This document shows, one piece after another, positions 13,708 through 14,099 of a DNA stretch of 14,099 bases (position 1 is the first letter of the stretch; each line of letters starts with the position of its first letter). The position numbers and the translations under genes are program-made. Origin of the DNA: Dehalococcoidia bacterium (GTDB taxonomy: Bacteria; Chloroflexota; Dehalococcoidia; Dehalococcoidales; UBA1222); contig WRHS01000032.1 in NCBI GenBank assembly GCA_009783135.1, forward strand, positions 1 to 14,099, read 5' to 3'. The notes below the pieces were generated by a model. The model saw nothing but the letters and a program-made list of their open reading frames with translations. It was not told the DNA's origin and ran no database searches.

Positions 13708-14099
13708 ATGGATGCTGTTGACAATTTGCGTTCTGCTCTTTCAGATCCAAATCTCGCATACGTATTGCTCATGCTGTCCATATTTGGTATTTCCGTGGAG
13801 ATTTTTACCCCCGGCATCTTTTTTGCCGGAACAGCAGGCATCATAGCAGGGTTGCTGGCCTTTCTTGCCTTTTCCACACTGTCGGTCAATCCTCTTGGAC
13901 TGTCACTCATCATTCTTGCGCTTGCATTCATCATAGCCGAGGCATTCGTGCGCTCAAGGGGAGTTGTTACTGCCGTAGGTATGGTATGCATAATCTTCGG
14001 CTCAATTTTCTTATTCCAGGGCGGTGCTGACAACCGCGCCAATCCATTTCTTATTGCCGGCTTGACGACCGCTATGTCGGTTGCATTGATATTCATGGT
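13708..14099 (+). CDS. NfeD-like membrane protein, 3' end beyond the window
   Basis: The reading frame opens at the ATG at 13708, with GGAGG (13696-13700) seven bases upstream. It runs without a stop to the right edge, giving 130 residues so far. The sequence is strongly hydrophobic, with about five membrane segments near residues 15-31, 37-57, 61-80, 84-104 and 112-130. It matches the membrane region of NfeD/NfeD1b proteins: DPNLAYVLLMLSIFGISVEI, TPGIFFAG, and LGLSLIILALAFIIAEAF. NfeD proteins usually work with a stomatin/flotillin-like partner in membrane quality control, and an OB-fold domain normally follows the membrane part. The N-terminal ClpP-like serine protease domain of long NfeD proteins is missing, so this is the short class, unless it is a divergent truncated version. 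It is divergent from hisZ. A slipin gene may lie beyond the window. Confidence 0.85.
   Translation, partial: MDAVDNLRSALSDPNLAYVLLMLSIFGISVEIFTPGIFFAGTAGIIAGLLAFLAFSTLSVNPLGLSLIILALAFIIAEAFVRSRGVVTAVGMVCIIFGSIFLFQGGADNRANPFLIAGLTTAMSVALIFM

Noticed and set aside
13665..14096. Minus-strand open frame of 143 codons at the right edge
   Set aside because: It is the complement of the hydrophobic nfeD-like gene, which has a ribosome binding site and a recognisable family sequence. The minus frame has neither.

Overview
The window is an ordinary-looking bacterial chromosomal segment of roughly 45-50% GC. It has closely packed genes, clear Shine-Dalgarno sites and no insertion sequence, phage or CRISPR signature. 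Almost everything is housekeeping metabolism of purines, histidine and ribose phosphate. The encoded-CCA tRNA, the short-form HisG/HisZ arrangement and the class I PurE all point to a bacterium. The overall look of GuaA, NfeD and the DUF3795 protein is compatible with an anaerobic lineage such as Dehalococcoidia (Chloroflexota), but that placement is a guess from family resemblance only.

Layout, left to right. Bases 1-71 hold no gene that I can see. guaA (GMP synthase, minus strand) is divergent from a two-gene plus-strand operon: a TsaC/YrdC-type threonylcarbamoyl-AMP synthase and rpiB. A small stand-alone ModE-type winged-helix regulator follows on the plus strand. Then comes a minus-strand tRNA-Val(CAC), divergent from the plus-strand purine operon purD-purE-purB. 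A perfect hairpin at 6806-6837 separates purB from a long convergent minus-strand operon. Read in its own direction, that operon is hisZ, hisG, hisD, hisC, hisB, purN and a cysteine-rich DUF3795 gene, with gaps of only a few bases or overlaps from hisZ to hisB. Divergent from hisZ at the right edge is an incomplete nfeD-like membrane-protein gene.

How the genes fit together. RpiB makes or consumes ribose 5-phosphate, the precursor of PRPP. PurD, PurN, PurE, PurB and GuaA are steps of purine synthesis. HisG/HisZ, HisD, HisC and HisB are steps of histidine synthesis, which starts from PRPP and ATP and returns AICAR to the purine pathway. purN inside the his operon couples the two pathways transcriptionally. 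purF, purL, purM, purK, purC, purH, hisA, hisF, hisH, hisI and hisN are not in this window.

The most unusual item is hisG. It encodes about 474 residues made of two tandem HisG catalytic domains whose conserved motifs have decayed in complementary fashion: the first half keeps the N-terminal KGR motif but lacks the TGSTL PRPP loop, and the second half keeps TGSTL but has DGH in place of KGR. With the adjacent hisZ, this suggests a covalent HisG pseudo-dimer working with a HisZ regulatory subunit.
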